Source of the DNA: CAZLDI01 sp964558415
GTDB taxonomy: Bacteria > Chloroflexota > Dehalococcoidia > SM23-28-2 > RBG-16-64-32
NCBI GenBank assembly: GCA_964558415.1
Contig: CAZLDI010000006.1
Span: 62,001-126,000 of the forward strand
Direction of reading: 5' to 3'
Length of the DNA stretch: 64,000 nucleotides
Of this stretch, positions 17,798 to 25,338 are shown piece after piece (position 1 is the stretch's first letter; each line of letters begins with the position of its first letter). The notes beneath the pieces are model-generated. The model worked only from the letters and a program-made list of their open reading frames with translations. It had not been told where the DNA came from and did no database searches. The position numbers were made by a program, and so were the translations under genes.

Positions 17798-18495
17798 TAG
17801 AGGTCCGCCAGCGTGACGAGATATACCGCAAAGAAGGAGGTTGGTTCTCCGCCGCCTGGCACTTTTCGTTCGATGAGTACTATGACCCTGATAACACCGG
17901 CTTCGGTACCCTGCGCGTCTTCAACGACGATCGCTTGACCCCGGGCGCCGTCTGGCCCATGCACCCTCACCGCGATGTCGAAGGTCTGACCTACGTCGTC
18001 GAAGGGACCTTCGAACACCGCGACAGCCTCGGCAACGGCGGCATCCTGCCTGCCGGTTCCGTCCAGCGCATGACCCTCGGCTCCGGCGCTTACCACTCGG
18101 AGTGCAACGCCTCGGCGACGGAGCCGCTGCGCTTCATTCAGATGTGGATCATGCCCCGCGAGCAGGGGCTCCCGCCGTCCGTTGAACAGAAGGTGTTCTC
18201 AGCCGCCGACCGCACGAATCGCTGGCTGCGTGCCGTAGGCCCAGATCGCTCCGACGGCAGCGTTCTCGTGCACCAGGCCGCCGCGGTGTACGTCTTGCGG
18301 CTGGAGAGCGGCGTCTCCGTCAGGCACACGCTCGAGGATGGCTTCGGAGCGTACCTCTTCCTGATAGAAGGCGACGTGAGGCTGAATACCGAGCGACTGA
18401 CTTCCGGCGAAGCGGCTCGAATCCGGGACGAGCGCGAGATGGCGGTGACGGCGACGGCGCCGTCAGAGCTAATCATGGTCGAAGTGATGGTGTAA
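17794..18495 (+). CDS. Pirin-family cupin protein
   Basis: 233 residues. The pirin N-terminal cupin is clear: WHFSFDEYYDPDNTGFG, MHPHRDVEGLTYVVEGTFEH, then GSVQRMTLGSGAYHSECNAS. The metal ligands (two His in HPHRD, one His and one Glu later) are present, so it may bind iron and have quercetinase-like or regulatory activity. The GTG start overlaps the upstream stop. Its native substrate cannot be told. Confidence 0.85.
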   Translation: MIEVRQRDEIYRKEGGWFSAAWHFSFDEYYDPDNTGFGTLRVFNDDRLTPGAVWPMHPHRDVEGLTYVVEGTFEHRDSLGNGGILPAGSVQRMTLGSGAYHSECNASATEPLRFIQMWIMPREQGLPPSVEQKVFSAADRTNRWLRAVGPDRSDGSVLVHQAAAVYVLRLESGVSVRHTLEDGFGAYLFLIEGDVRLNTERLTSGEAARIRDEREMAVTATAPSELIMVEVMV

Positions 18496-18508
18496 AAGGA
18501 CGGCCGGT

Positions 18509-18688
18509 CTACTTCTCTTCTTCGATAAACCCCTTCACCATCGTCAACAGCTCCGGCGTCGCCTCCAGACCATGCTCCTTCGCATGCTCGGCGGCGTTCT
18601 TCAGCAACTCTTCTTCGGTGGCGCCGCGCACCACGTGGCTGCACCCGCTCGCCGGATTAACCTTGCTGCAGTCTACGATCTTACTCAT
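18509..18688 (-). CDS. DUF1059-family small protein
   Basis: 59 residues, starting at an ATG preceded by AAGGGG. It shows the DUF1059 pattern: an N-terminal Cys in KIVDCSKVNPASGCSHVVRG and a C-terminal helix beginning TPELLTMVKGFI. The function of the family is unknown; the paired Cys suggests metal or redox chemistry. It is divergent from yjbQ and may share its intergenic region, where TTGACT and TACGCT occur 18 bases apart on the minus strand. Confidence 0.8.
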   Translation of the reverse strand: MSKIVDCSKVNPASGCSHVVRGATEEELLKNAAEHAKEHGLEATPELLTMVKGFIEEEK

Positions 18689-18842
18689 CTCGTCCCCTTC
18701 TGCTGGAAGCGGTCGGCCCTCTCGCCATGGAGCGTACGAGCGCTCGTCTCGCACAGTCAATCCGCCGCCCGTTCTGCTAGACGCAACGGGGCATCTGCCG
18801 CTATCCTGAACCACGATGGGGCAAATCAAGGAGGAAACCCGC

Positions 18843-19280
18843 ATGAAGTTCCTCTCGCGGACGTTCTCGATCCGGACGGAGAAGGGCCCCCAGTTCATTG
18901 ACATAACTGACAAGGTAGAAGAGACTGCCCACGAGCTGGGCCTCAACAACGGCTTCGCGGTCATATTCTCGAAGCACACGACGGCGGCCATTCGTATCAA
19001 CGAGTCGGAACCGCACCTCCTGAAAGACATGGAGGAGATGCTTGAGAAGATGGCGCCCGCCAGCCACGACTATGCGCACAACCGCTACGCCCATGCCCTT
19101 TCCACCAACGGCGAGCGGCCCAACGGGCACTCCCACTGCCAGCAGCTTCTGCTCGGCGCAAGCGAATCCGTCCCCGTCGTCAACGGCCGGCTCATGGTCG
19201 GCCAATGGCAGCGGATCTTCCTCATTGAACTCGATCACGGACGGGATCGCGAGGTTGTCGTCAATCTCCTGGGGGAGTAG
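18843..19280 (+). CDS. YjbQ-family protein (UPF0047)
   Basis: 145 residues. The family signatures are IFSKHTTAAIRINESEPHLLKDM, then HNRYAHALSTNGERPNGHSH and the C-terminal LMVGQWQRIFLIELDHGRDRE. Members have been linked to a secondary thiamine-phosphate synthase activity, though the physiological role is uncertain. The ATG follows AAGGAGG by eight bases. An in-frame ATG at 18816 lies eight bases after TATCCT and could be used from a leaderless message, adding nine residues. The prenyl synthase gene starts two bases after the stop. Confidence 0.88.
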   Translation: MKFLSRTFSIRTEKGPQFIDITDKVEETAHELGLNNGFAVIFSKHTTAAIRINESEPHLLKDMEEMLEKMAPASHDYAHNRYAHALSTNGERPNGHSHCQQLLLGASESVPVVNGRLMVGQWQRIFLIELDHGRDREVVVNLLGE

Positions 19281-19282
19281 CT

Positions 19283-20326
19283 TTGGCCGCCCCGGCCGCT
19301 CTCTCCCGCCACCGGCGGGAGTTCCGGGAATATCTTCGCTCCCTCGTCCCCTTGGGGTCGCCTCAGCTCCTTTACCGCATGGTCCGCTACCACCTTGGCT
19401 GGGAGGCCACTGACGGCACTCCTTCGGATCAGACCGGTAAGGGCCTCCGCCCGGCGCTCTGCCTGCTGGCCTGCGAGGCGACCGGAGCACCCTACAGCCG
19501 AGCCTTGCCCGCCGCCGCCGCGGTGGAGTTAGTCCACAACTTCTCCCTTGTACACGATGACATTCAAGACCACGATCGCATCCGCCGCCACCGCCCGACC
19601 GTGTGGGCGGTCTGGGGGGAGGCGCAGGCCATTAACGCCGGCGACGCGATGCTGGTGCTTGGCAGGTCTGCCCTCCTGCGTCTCGCCGGCGAAGGCGTCT
19701 CCGCGGAGACGGTCGTCGATGCCTCGCGCATTCTGGACGAGCGAACGCTGGAGATGGTAGAGGGCCAGACGATGGACATCGCCTTCGAAGGGTCGGCGGC
19801 TGTCTCGCTGCCCGACTACCTCGATATGGTCGATCGGAAGACCGGTGCCCTCTTCGATTGCGCGCTTTATCTGGGAGCGCTGGCCGGCGCTCAGGACATC
19901 GCTCTGGCAGGAGAACTGGGCCGCTTCGGCCGCGCGATGGGAGTCTTATTTCAGGTCCGCGACGATATGAACGGCGTCTGGGGCGTGGAGACGGAGATGG
20001 GCAAGCAACCGGCGGCCGACATCCGGCGCCGCAAGAAGTCCGCGCCCATCGTCCACGCTCTCGACAGCGCGCGCGGAGAGACCAGAGAGCGGTTGCTTCG
20101 GACCTACGCGAAGTCTGAATTGGACGACGCTGACATCTCCCTCGTTCTGGACTGCCTGGATGAGACCGGGGCGAAAGGCTACTGCGAACGTCTTGTCGCT
20201 CAGAAATCCCGGGAGGCGCTGGCCGTGCTGGATTCAGTGAGTCTCGGGGACGGCGCTCGTGAGCTGCGGCAGCTTGCCGCCGGCGGTCTGGCGCTGTCAG
20301 CTAAAGGGCATCAAGCCGCGCCTTGA
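19283..20326 (+). CDS. Polyprenyl diphosphate synthase
   Basis: 347 residues. The first Asp-rich motif is VHDDIQDHDRIRRHRPTVW and the second is FQVRDDMNGVWG, followed by DIRRRKKSAPIVHAL, a pattern common in geranylgeranyl/polyprenyl synthases of this type. It condenses isopentenyl diphosphate units for quinones, carotenoids or carrier lipids; chain length cannot be read reliably. The start is a TTG two bases after yjbQ, so the pair is coupled. Its 3' end overlaps the convergent SelW-like gene by 26 bases. Confidence 0.9.
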   Translation: MAAPAALSRHRREFREYLRSLVPLGSPQLLYRMVRYHLGWEATDGTPSDQTGKGLRPALCLLACEATGAPYSRALPAAAAVELVHNFSLVHDDIQDHDRIRRHRPTVWAVWGEAQAINAGDAMLVLGRSALLRLAGEGVSAETVVDASRILDERTLEMVEGQTMDIAFEGSAAVSLPDYLDMVDRKTGALFDCALYLGALAGAQDIALAGELGRFGRAMGVLFQVRDDMNGVWGVETEMGKQPAADIRRRKKSAPIVHALDSARGETRERLLRTYAKSELDDADISLVLDCLDETGAKGYCERLVAQKSREALAVLDSVSLGDGARELRQLAAGGLALSAKGHQAAP

Positions 20327-20585
20327 TCTCCTGCTTGATTTGACGCACGCGCCTCATCTCCGGGTAGATGCCGCCTTCTGCCTTACGGTCGAACAGCGCT
20401 TCACCGTTGGCGTAGACGCCCAGCTGCCCCCCGCCCATCGGGATGAGCGTCACCGGCGCAAGCTCGCCGAATTCGTGCCAGATTTCGGTCGCCATCCAGG
20501 CGGCCAGGGGAAGGTACCCTCACTCGATGCAGTAAGTTATCTCTACCGGTAGCTTGCCTTCGTAGCGCTTTTCAATCAGGCTCAA
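20301..20585 (-). CDS. SelW-like (Rdx family) selenoprotein with in-frame TGA
   Basis: Read through the TGA at 20520-20522 as selenocysteine (U), the frame gives 94 residues with the Rdx thioredoxin-like signature: VEITYCIEUGYLPLAAW (Cys19, Sec22), then APVTLIPMGGGQLGVYANGE and a C-terminal IYPEMRRVRQIKQEI. Cys homologues have CxxC at this site, so the TGA falls exactly where Sec is used. A hairpin 21 bases downstream resembles a bacterial SECIS. The start is uncertain; TTG at 20585 follows GGAG. Automatic calling would give only the 64-residue part after the stop. It follows the MIP18 gene closely. The role is probably redox; the alternative is a pseudogene with a Cys-to-stop change. Confidence 0.75.
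20487..20505 (-). promoter_or_regulatory. bSECIS-like hairpin after the TGA
   Basis: On the minus strand GGCCGCC, loop TGGAT, GGCGACC forms a seven-base stem with one mismatch. The five-base loop carries G at its second position and begins 21 bases after the TGA, within the distance usual for bacterial SECIS elements. Confidence 0.6.
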
Positions 20586-20601
20586 GACCTCGCTCCGTTC
20601 T

Positions 20602-20901
20602 TCAGTCGATCCCCAGGTCAACCCTGGCCTCATCGCTCATCTTGTCCGGGCCCCAGGGCGGGTCGAACGTGAACTCTACCTCTACATTCTTGACCCCGGG
20701 CATCAGCCCCAACGTCTCCTGGATCTGCTCCGTCACCATCGGGCCGATCGGGCAGGCGGGTGTTGTCAGCGTCATCACAATGTGGACATCGCCGCCATTG
20801 ATGCCGATGTCGTAGACAAGCCCCAGGTCATAGATGTTGTAGTGGAGCTCCGGGTCGTAGACCTCCCGCAGACTCTCGACGACGACTTCCTCTGTTACCA
20901 C
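20602..20901 (-). CDS. MIP18-family (DUF59) iron-sulfur assembly protein
   Basis: 99 residues. The DUF59 pattern is complete: VYDPELHYNIYDLGLVYDI, then VHIVMTLTTPACPIGPM with the conserved Cys, then VEFTFDPPWGPDKMS. Members such as SufT/PaaD help mature iron-sulfur proteins. The GTG start follows GGAGG. It lies 51 bases downstream of the reductase gene and immediately upstream of the SelW-like gene, which may link it to redox or iron-sulfur handling. Confidence 0.9.
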   Translation of the reverse strand: MVTEEVVVESLREVYDPELHYNIYDLGLVYDIGINGGDVHIVMTLTTPACPIGPMVTEQIQETLGLMPGVKNVEVEFTFDPPWGPDKMSDEARVDLGID

Positions 20902-20952
20902 GATGTTGCCCTCCGTTCCATTCTAGTCGATGCCGGCGCGTCCGTCAGCAGT

Positions 20953-21822
20953 TCACGCTTGGTCGTCCAGCGCCTTAATCAACGCCTGCGTTCCTTCCGC
21001 GCCGAGCCCTCGTTTGACAAGAGACTCGAACATGTCCCTCACCAGGTCCGTGCCGGCAAGGGGCGTGCTCCCCGCCGCCTCGATCGCCAACCGCAAGTCC
21101 TTGAGTTGATGCGCCACTTTGAACCCGGGGCGGAAATCACCGTCCAGCATCTTCGGCGCCAGGTTCAGCACAGCCCACGAATTAGCTGCGCCCGCGCCGA
21201 CCGCTTCCAGCATTCGGCGGGGGTCGACGCCCGCCTGCTGGCAGAGCACCAGGGCTTCGCAGACGGCGAGGTTATTGAGCCCCACGATCACCTGATTGCA
21301 CAGCTTCACCAGCTGGCCGCTGCCGCTGGGCCCGCAGTGGACAATCTTCTTGCCCAGCGCCTCGAACACTCGCAGGCAGCGATCGAACACCTGCTCCTTG
21401 CCGCCCACCATGATCGACAACGTGCTGGCGATCGCCCCGGTTTCGCCGCCGCTGACGGGTGCGTCGAGCATCTCGATGCCGGCTCCTCCCAGGCGGGCCG
21501 CAACCCTTCTGGTCACGTCCGGCGATATCGTGGACATGTCGATCACGACGAGCCCAGCGTGCGCGCCCTCGATGATCCCGCTCGGCCCCAGAGCCACCTG
21601 CTCAACGTCTGCCGAGTCGCCTACCATTATGATCACAACGTCGCAGCCCTCCGCGACCTCCCGCGGGCCGCCGGCCGCAGCGGCGCCGTCCGCCACCAAT
21701 TCGTCGATCGCCGGACGGCTGCGGTTCCAGACCACGACGGAATGGCCCGCGCGGAGCAGGTTGCGCGCCATCGGACGCCCCATGATCCCCAGGCCAATGA
21801 AGCCGATTCGGTCATGCGTCAT
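20953..21822 (-). CDS. GarR/3-hydroxyisobutyrate dehydrogenase-type reductase
   Basis: 289 residues. It has the Rossmann motif IGFIGLGIMGRPMARNLLRAG, the substrate loop DAPVSGGETGA, the catalytic Lys region CGPSGSGQLVKLCNQ, and the C-terminal helical domain. The family includes tartronate-semialdehyde reductases, which would fit glycolate metabolism elsewhere in the window, and 3-hydroxyisobutyrate dehydrogenases; the substrate is not decided. Its ATG overlaps the sbcC stop (ATGA), an odd place for a metabolic enzyme. Confidence 0.88.
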   Translation of the reverse strand: MTHDRIGFIGLGIMGRPMARNLLRAGHSVVVWNRSRPAIDELVADGAAAAGGPREVAEGCDVVIIMVGDSADVEQVALGPSGIIEGAHAGLVVIDMSTISPDVTRRVAARLGGAGIEMLDAPVSGGETGAIASTLSIMVGGKEQVFDRCLRVFEALGKKIVHCGPSGSGQLVKLCNQVIVGLNNLAVCEALVLCQQAGVDPRRMLEAVGAGAANSWAVLNLAPKMLDGDFRPGFKVAHQLKDLRLAIEAAGSTPLAGTDLVRDMFESLVKRGLGAEGTQALIKALDDQA

Positions 21823-24176
21823 TCGATCGTCACTCTGCTTCGGGACTCCGCCTCCGATTTATGGACCCTGATGCGGGCAGGCATGCGTTCCGCGAGCTCC
21901 TCCAGGTGAGTGACGATCCCGACCATGCGGCTACCATCCTTGCCGATGCCTTCCAGGGCCGTGACGACGTCATCCAGTGCAGACACGTCCAGGTTGCTGA
22001 AGCCTTCGTCGATAAAGAGGCTCTCCAGCGCGCCCGCGTGCCTCCCGGCGCCCAAACCCGGCAGGCGCTCTGCCAGCGCTAGGGCAAGGGCTAGGGAAGC
22101 CAGGAAGGTCTCGCCGCCGCTTAGCGTCTTGACGGAGCGCGTCTCGCTGCTGTTCCAGCGGTCCGACACCAGGAACTCCTGTCCCTCCACCTGAAACTCG
22201 TAACGCCCGCTCGATATCTCCAGCAGCTGGCGCGAGCCATCTTGCGCGAGGACCTTCAATGCCCGCTCGCGAATGTAGTTCGGGAATGCGGTGACGCGGA
22301 GGAGGGCCGCGAGATCTCTCGCGAGGGCGGCCGCCTCGCGGGCTCGGTCCATCACCTCGCGCATCTCCTTCGCCTTCTCAATTCCGTCTTCGATGCGCGC
22401 GATCTCCCCCCGGCACGAGCCGATCTCCTGGTTCGCCGCCGCGAGTTGCCCATCGGTCCCGTCCAGTCTCTTACGCAACGCGGGTCCGGTGTCGCGGCCT
22501 GCCTCCATGTCAGCAATCGCATCCAGCCAATCGCGCTCCGTCGCGGCTTTCGCGAGTTGATCGCGGGCCGCCTGGGCCCCGGAAGCAGCTATCCGCGCCT
22601 CGCGCCCCTGTAGCTCAATCTCAATCCTGAGCCGCGCAATGTTCTGGACGGCGGCCGCCAGCTCCGCAGCGAGGGCATCGAGTTTGGCTCGCGTATCCCT
22701 CTCCTCCGTGGCTATACGCTCGCGGTCACGGCGGGCGGCTGTCTGGAGGCGCACGTCGTCCGCAATCTCGGCGGCGGTGGCGGCTTCACCCGCAAGCAGT
22801 TCGGCCACTCTTGCCTGATCGGATGCGCAGTCCGCTTGAAGCTCGGAGACCTGACCCACCAGCGATTCGCTGTGCTGCACAGCGACGGCGACCTCAGTGC
22901 GAAGCGCTTGCGCGGCCTGGCGCGCCCTGGACTCCAATGCCCGCGCCTCCTTGAGCGTTGCGTCGGCCGCCGCGATGCCTGCGTGCTGGGTTGGGGGAAG
23001 GGAGGTGATCTTCTGCCCGCAGACCGGACAGGAATCGCCGGCCTTGAGCCCGTGGCGCACGCTGGCCGCCTGGTCTTCACGCCGGGCGTCCTGGAGGTGC
23101 GCATCGGCCTCTTCAAGCGCCTTGCGCGCATCGTCGGCAGCCCTATCAGCTTCGGTCGCTCGCGTCCGCAGGTTAGCCAGGCGCGGGGCTGCGGTCTCCG
23201 CCTCCCCGATCATCTGCGCCAGGCGCTTCTCCGCCCGCTCGACGCGCTGCACGACCTCGAGCGCCTGCGAGAGCCGAAGCAGCCGCTCCGCGTCGTAACG
23301 ATTGGCTTCGGACTGTACCTCGAGCACGACGAGAGCCTGCCTGAGTGCGCCCAGGGAGTCCTCTCCCGAGGCGACCAGCTTCTGAGCCTCATCGAGGCTC
23401 GCACACGCGGCGACGGCGGCCTTCTCAGCTGCTTCGCCTTTTCTGACGGTCTCTGCAAGGACTTCAGCCGTCTTTGCGGCCTCTGAAAGCGCCGCGCGCA
23501 GCGCCGCCAGGTCCGCGGTCGTTCGTTCGAGGTCCTTCAGGAGCCCGCGGGCAGCCGCGAGCGCCTCCGGAGTAGCGCCGGCGTGCTGCGTCTGGAGCTG
23601 CTGGTTGAGGCCCTCGGCGGTCGCCGCGTGCTCTGCTCCTATCTGGTTGGCCCGCCTCTGCATCTGGTCGTAAGTGTCCAGTCGCAGCAGGCCGTCCAGG
23701 ACCTTGCGCCGTTCCTCCGGTCTACCCGCAAGGAACTGCTGGAACTGGCCCTGGGGGAGCAGGACGGAGCGCACGAAGCCGTCGTAGTCCATTCCCAGCA
23801 CTCGCTCGACGTATTCGTTAACGTCCTTGACCTTATCCGCCTCCGGCGTCCACTCGCTCGTCTCCTCGTCGAAACGCTCTAGCTGCACTGCCGGCAACCC
23901 CTTGCCGGTAGAGCGGTGGATCCGATACTTGTGGCCGTCGCTTGTAAATTCCAGGCCAACGCGGAGCCGCTCTTCGTTCTGGCTGATGAGCTGCTTCACG
24001 TCGTTCCCAACGCGGGGGATCTGTCCGAAAAGCGCATACGTTATCGCGTCCACCAGGGTCGTCTTTCCCGACCCCGTGGGCCCCGTAATCGCGAACAGGT
24101 CCAGCCCCGAAAAATCCAGCTCGGTCCTGTCCTTGTAAGCCGTGAGTCCCTGGACTTCGAGTTTAGTGGGCCGCAA
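21819..24176 (-). CDS. sbcC: Rad50/SbcC-type repair ATPase
   Basis: About 785 residues, shorter than E. coli SbcC and nearer archaeal Rad50. Walker A is ITGPTGSGKTTLVDAITYALFG near the N-terminus, the zinc hook CPVCGQKI lies midway between two coiled-coil arms, and the ABC signature TLSGGETFLASLALALAL and Walker B SLFIDEGFSNLD are near the C-terminus. It tethers and processes DNA ends with SbcD. A TTG start is preferred because GAGGAAG lies six bases upstream and the product then begins RPTKLEVQGL as in homologues; an ATG 15 bases earlier is the alternative. It overlaps sbcD. Confidence 0.92.
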   Translation of the reverse strand: MRPTKLEVQGLTAYKDRTELDFSGLDLFAITGPTGSGKTTLVDAITYALFGQIPRVGNDVKQLISQNEERLRVGLEFTSDGHKYRIHRSTGKGLPAVQLERFDEETSEWTPEADKVKDVNEYVERVLGMDYDGFVRSVLLPQGQFQQFLAGRPEERRKVLDGLLRLDTYDQMQRRANQIGAEHAATAEGLNQQLQTQHAGATPEALAAARGLLKDLERTTADLAALRAALSEAAKTAEVLAETVRKGEAAEKAAVAACASLDEAQKLVASGEDSLGALRQALVVLEVQSEANRYDAERLLRLSQALEVVQRVERAEKRLAQMIGEAETAAPRLANLRTRATEADRAADDARKALEEADAHLQDARREDQAASVRHGLKAGDSCPVCGQKITSLPPTQHAGIAAADATLKEARALESRARQAAQALRTEVAVAVQHSESLVGQVSELQADCASDQARVAELLAGEAATAAEIADDVRLQTAARRDRERIATEERDTRAKLDALAAELAAAVQNIARLRIEIELQGREARIAASGAQAARDQLAKAATERDWLDAIADMEAGRDTGPALRKRLDGTDGQLAAANQEIGSCRGEIARIEDGIEKAKEMREVMDRAREAAALARDLAALLRVTAFPNYIRERALKVLAQDGSRQLLEISSGRYEFQVEGQEFLVSDRWNSSETRSVKTLSGGETFLASLALALALAERLPGLGAGRHAGALESLFIDEGFSNLDVSALDDVVTALEGIGKDGSRMVGIVTHLEELAERMPARIRVHKSEAESRSRVTIE

Positions 24177-25338
24177 GCGCCACTTCCTCATACAGCTGCT
24201 GAAACAGCGCCATCAGCTCCTGAGGCGGCTCCGTGGAATGCATGCTGCGGTAATAGGCGTTGAAGACCTCCAACGGCGATTCCCGGTGTATGTCGATGTC
24301 AATTGCGTCGTCCTCGTTTCTCAAGTGCGCGATCTCAATCTGCACTGCGTTCGGCAGGAGGTCCCGCACCTGTTGCGCCAGTCCCGGGACCGGCCGGTCC
24401 GCTTTGAGGAAGACCTTGAGATAGGCATCGCCCACGCTATCTGCCTGCGACTTGACCTCCTCCAGGGTGAGTCCAGCCTTCGCAGAACCGAGGTTGCGAA
24501 GCTGCCGGATAGACGTAAGCGGTACTGGCGTGACTGTCGCCCGCCGCCCGGGAGCGACCTCCACGATGTTCACGCGCTTCTGCTGACCGGCCTCCCCGAA
24601 ATCGACCTGCAGCAGGGACCCACAGTAGTAGGCGTTCGCCAGCGGAAACTCCTGGGGCATGTGTACGTGGCCGAGTGCGACGTACTGCGCGTTCGATGGC
24701 AGCAGCTGGCGCCGCACCACGTATGCCTGGCCCATGTGTAACTGTCGCTCCCCGCTATCCGGTCCTCCGACCTTGGAGTCGTCGAGGAGGATGTGAGACA
24801 TCAGGACGTTAACAGTATCAGGGCGAAAGCTCTCACCTAGGTGCCCCATCATTGCGGCTACGCCCTCTGCATACTGGTCAAAGCGCTCGCCACCCCAGAG
24901 CGTCTGGTAGTCCACTACCTTCCGCTCGCTCACCCAGGGGAGTGCAGCGACTACGGCAATCTCCCCGGCGTTGCGGCTCTGGACCTCGATAATGCCCCCC
25001 TCCTCGGCGACAACGGGCTCGCCGCGCAGGTGTACGGAGACGAGATCGAGTATGCGAGAGAAGGCGCTGAGGCGGCGGGGATGGTCGTGGTTGCCGCCGA
25101 TGATCACGGCGGGAATGCGCGCGCCCACCAGTTCGCGGAAGAAGTCGAAAACGATGCGCTCGGCTTCTGGGGGCGGAGCAACGGAGTCGAAGATGTCGCC
25201 AGCGACGAGCAGACAGTCGATCTGCTGGTGCTTAGCGATGTCAAGCACCTCCACAAGAGCCGCGGCGTGCTCCCCATCGCGTTTTTGGTTGCGGAGTGTC
25301 TTCCCTAGGTGCCAGTCAGAGGTGTGGAGAAACCTCAC
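24163..25338 (-). CDS. sbcD: Mre11/SbcD-type nuclease
   Basis: 391 residues. The metallophosphoesterase motifs are present in order: HTSDWHLGKTL, LLVAGDIFDSV, IIGGNHDHPRRL, MSHILLDDSK and ALGHVHMPQ. The C-terminal capping domain follows. With SbcC it cuts DNA ends, hairpins and protein-blocked ends using Mn2+. The GTG start overlaps the HerA stop (GTGA), and its 3' end overlaps sbcC, so the four repair genes are read as a single coupled unit. Confidence 0.94.
   Translation of the reverse strand: MRFLHTSDWHLGKTLRNQKRDGEHAAALVEVLDIAKHQQIDCLLVAGDIFDSVAPPPEAERIVFDFFRELVGARIPAVIIGGNHDHPRRLSAFSRILDLVSVHLRGEPVVAEEGGIIEVQSRNAGEIAVVAALPWVSERKVVDYQTLWGGERFDQYAEGVAAMMGHLGESFRPDTVNVLMSHILLDDSKVGGPDSGERQLHMGQAYVVRRQLLPSNAQYVALGHVHMPQEFPLANAYYCGSLLQVDFGEAGQQKRVNIVEVAPGRRATVTPVPLTSIRQLRNLGSAKAGLTLEEVKSQADSVGDAYLKVFLKADRPVPGLAQQVRDLLPNAVQIEIAHLRNEDDAIDIDIHRESPLEVFNAYYRSMHSTEPPQELMALFQQLYEEVALAAH

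Noticed and set aside
20782..21909. 375-codon plus-strand frame opposite the GarR-like gene
   Set aside because: The product is rich in His, Arg and Gln with no domain, and the opposite strand encodes a clear Rossmann enzyme.
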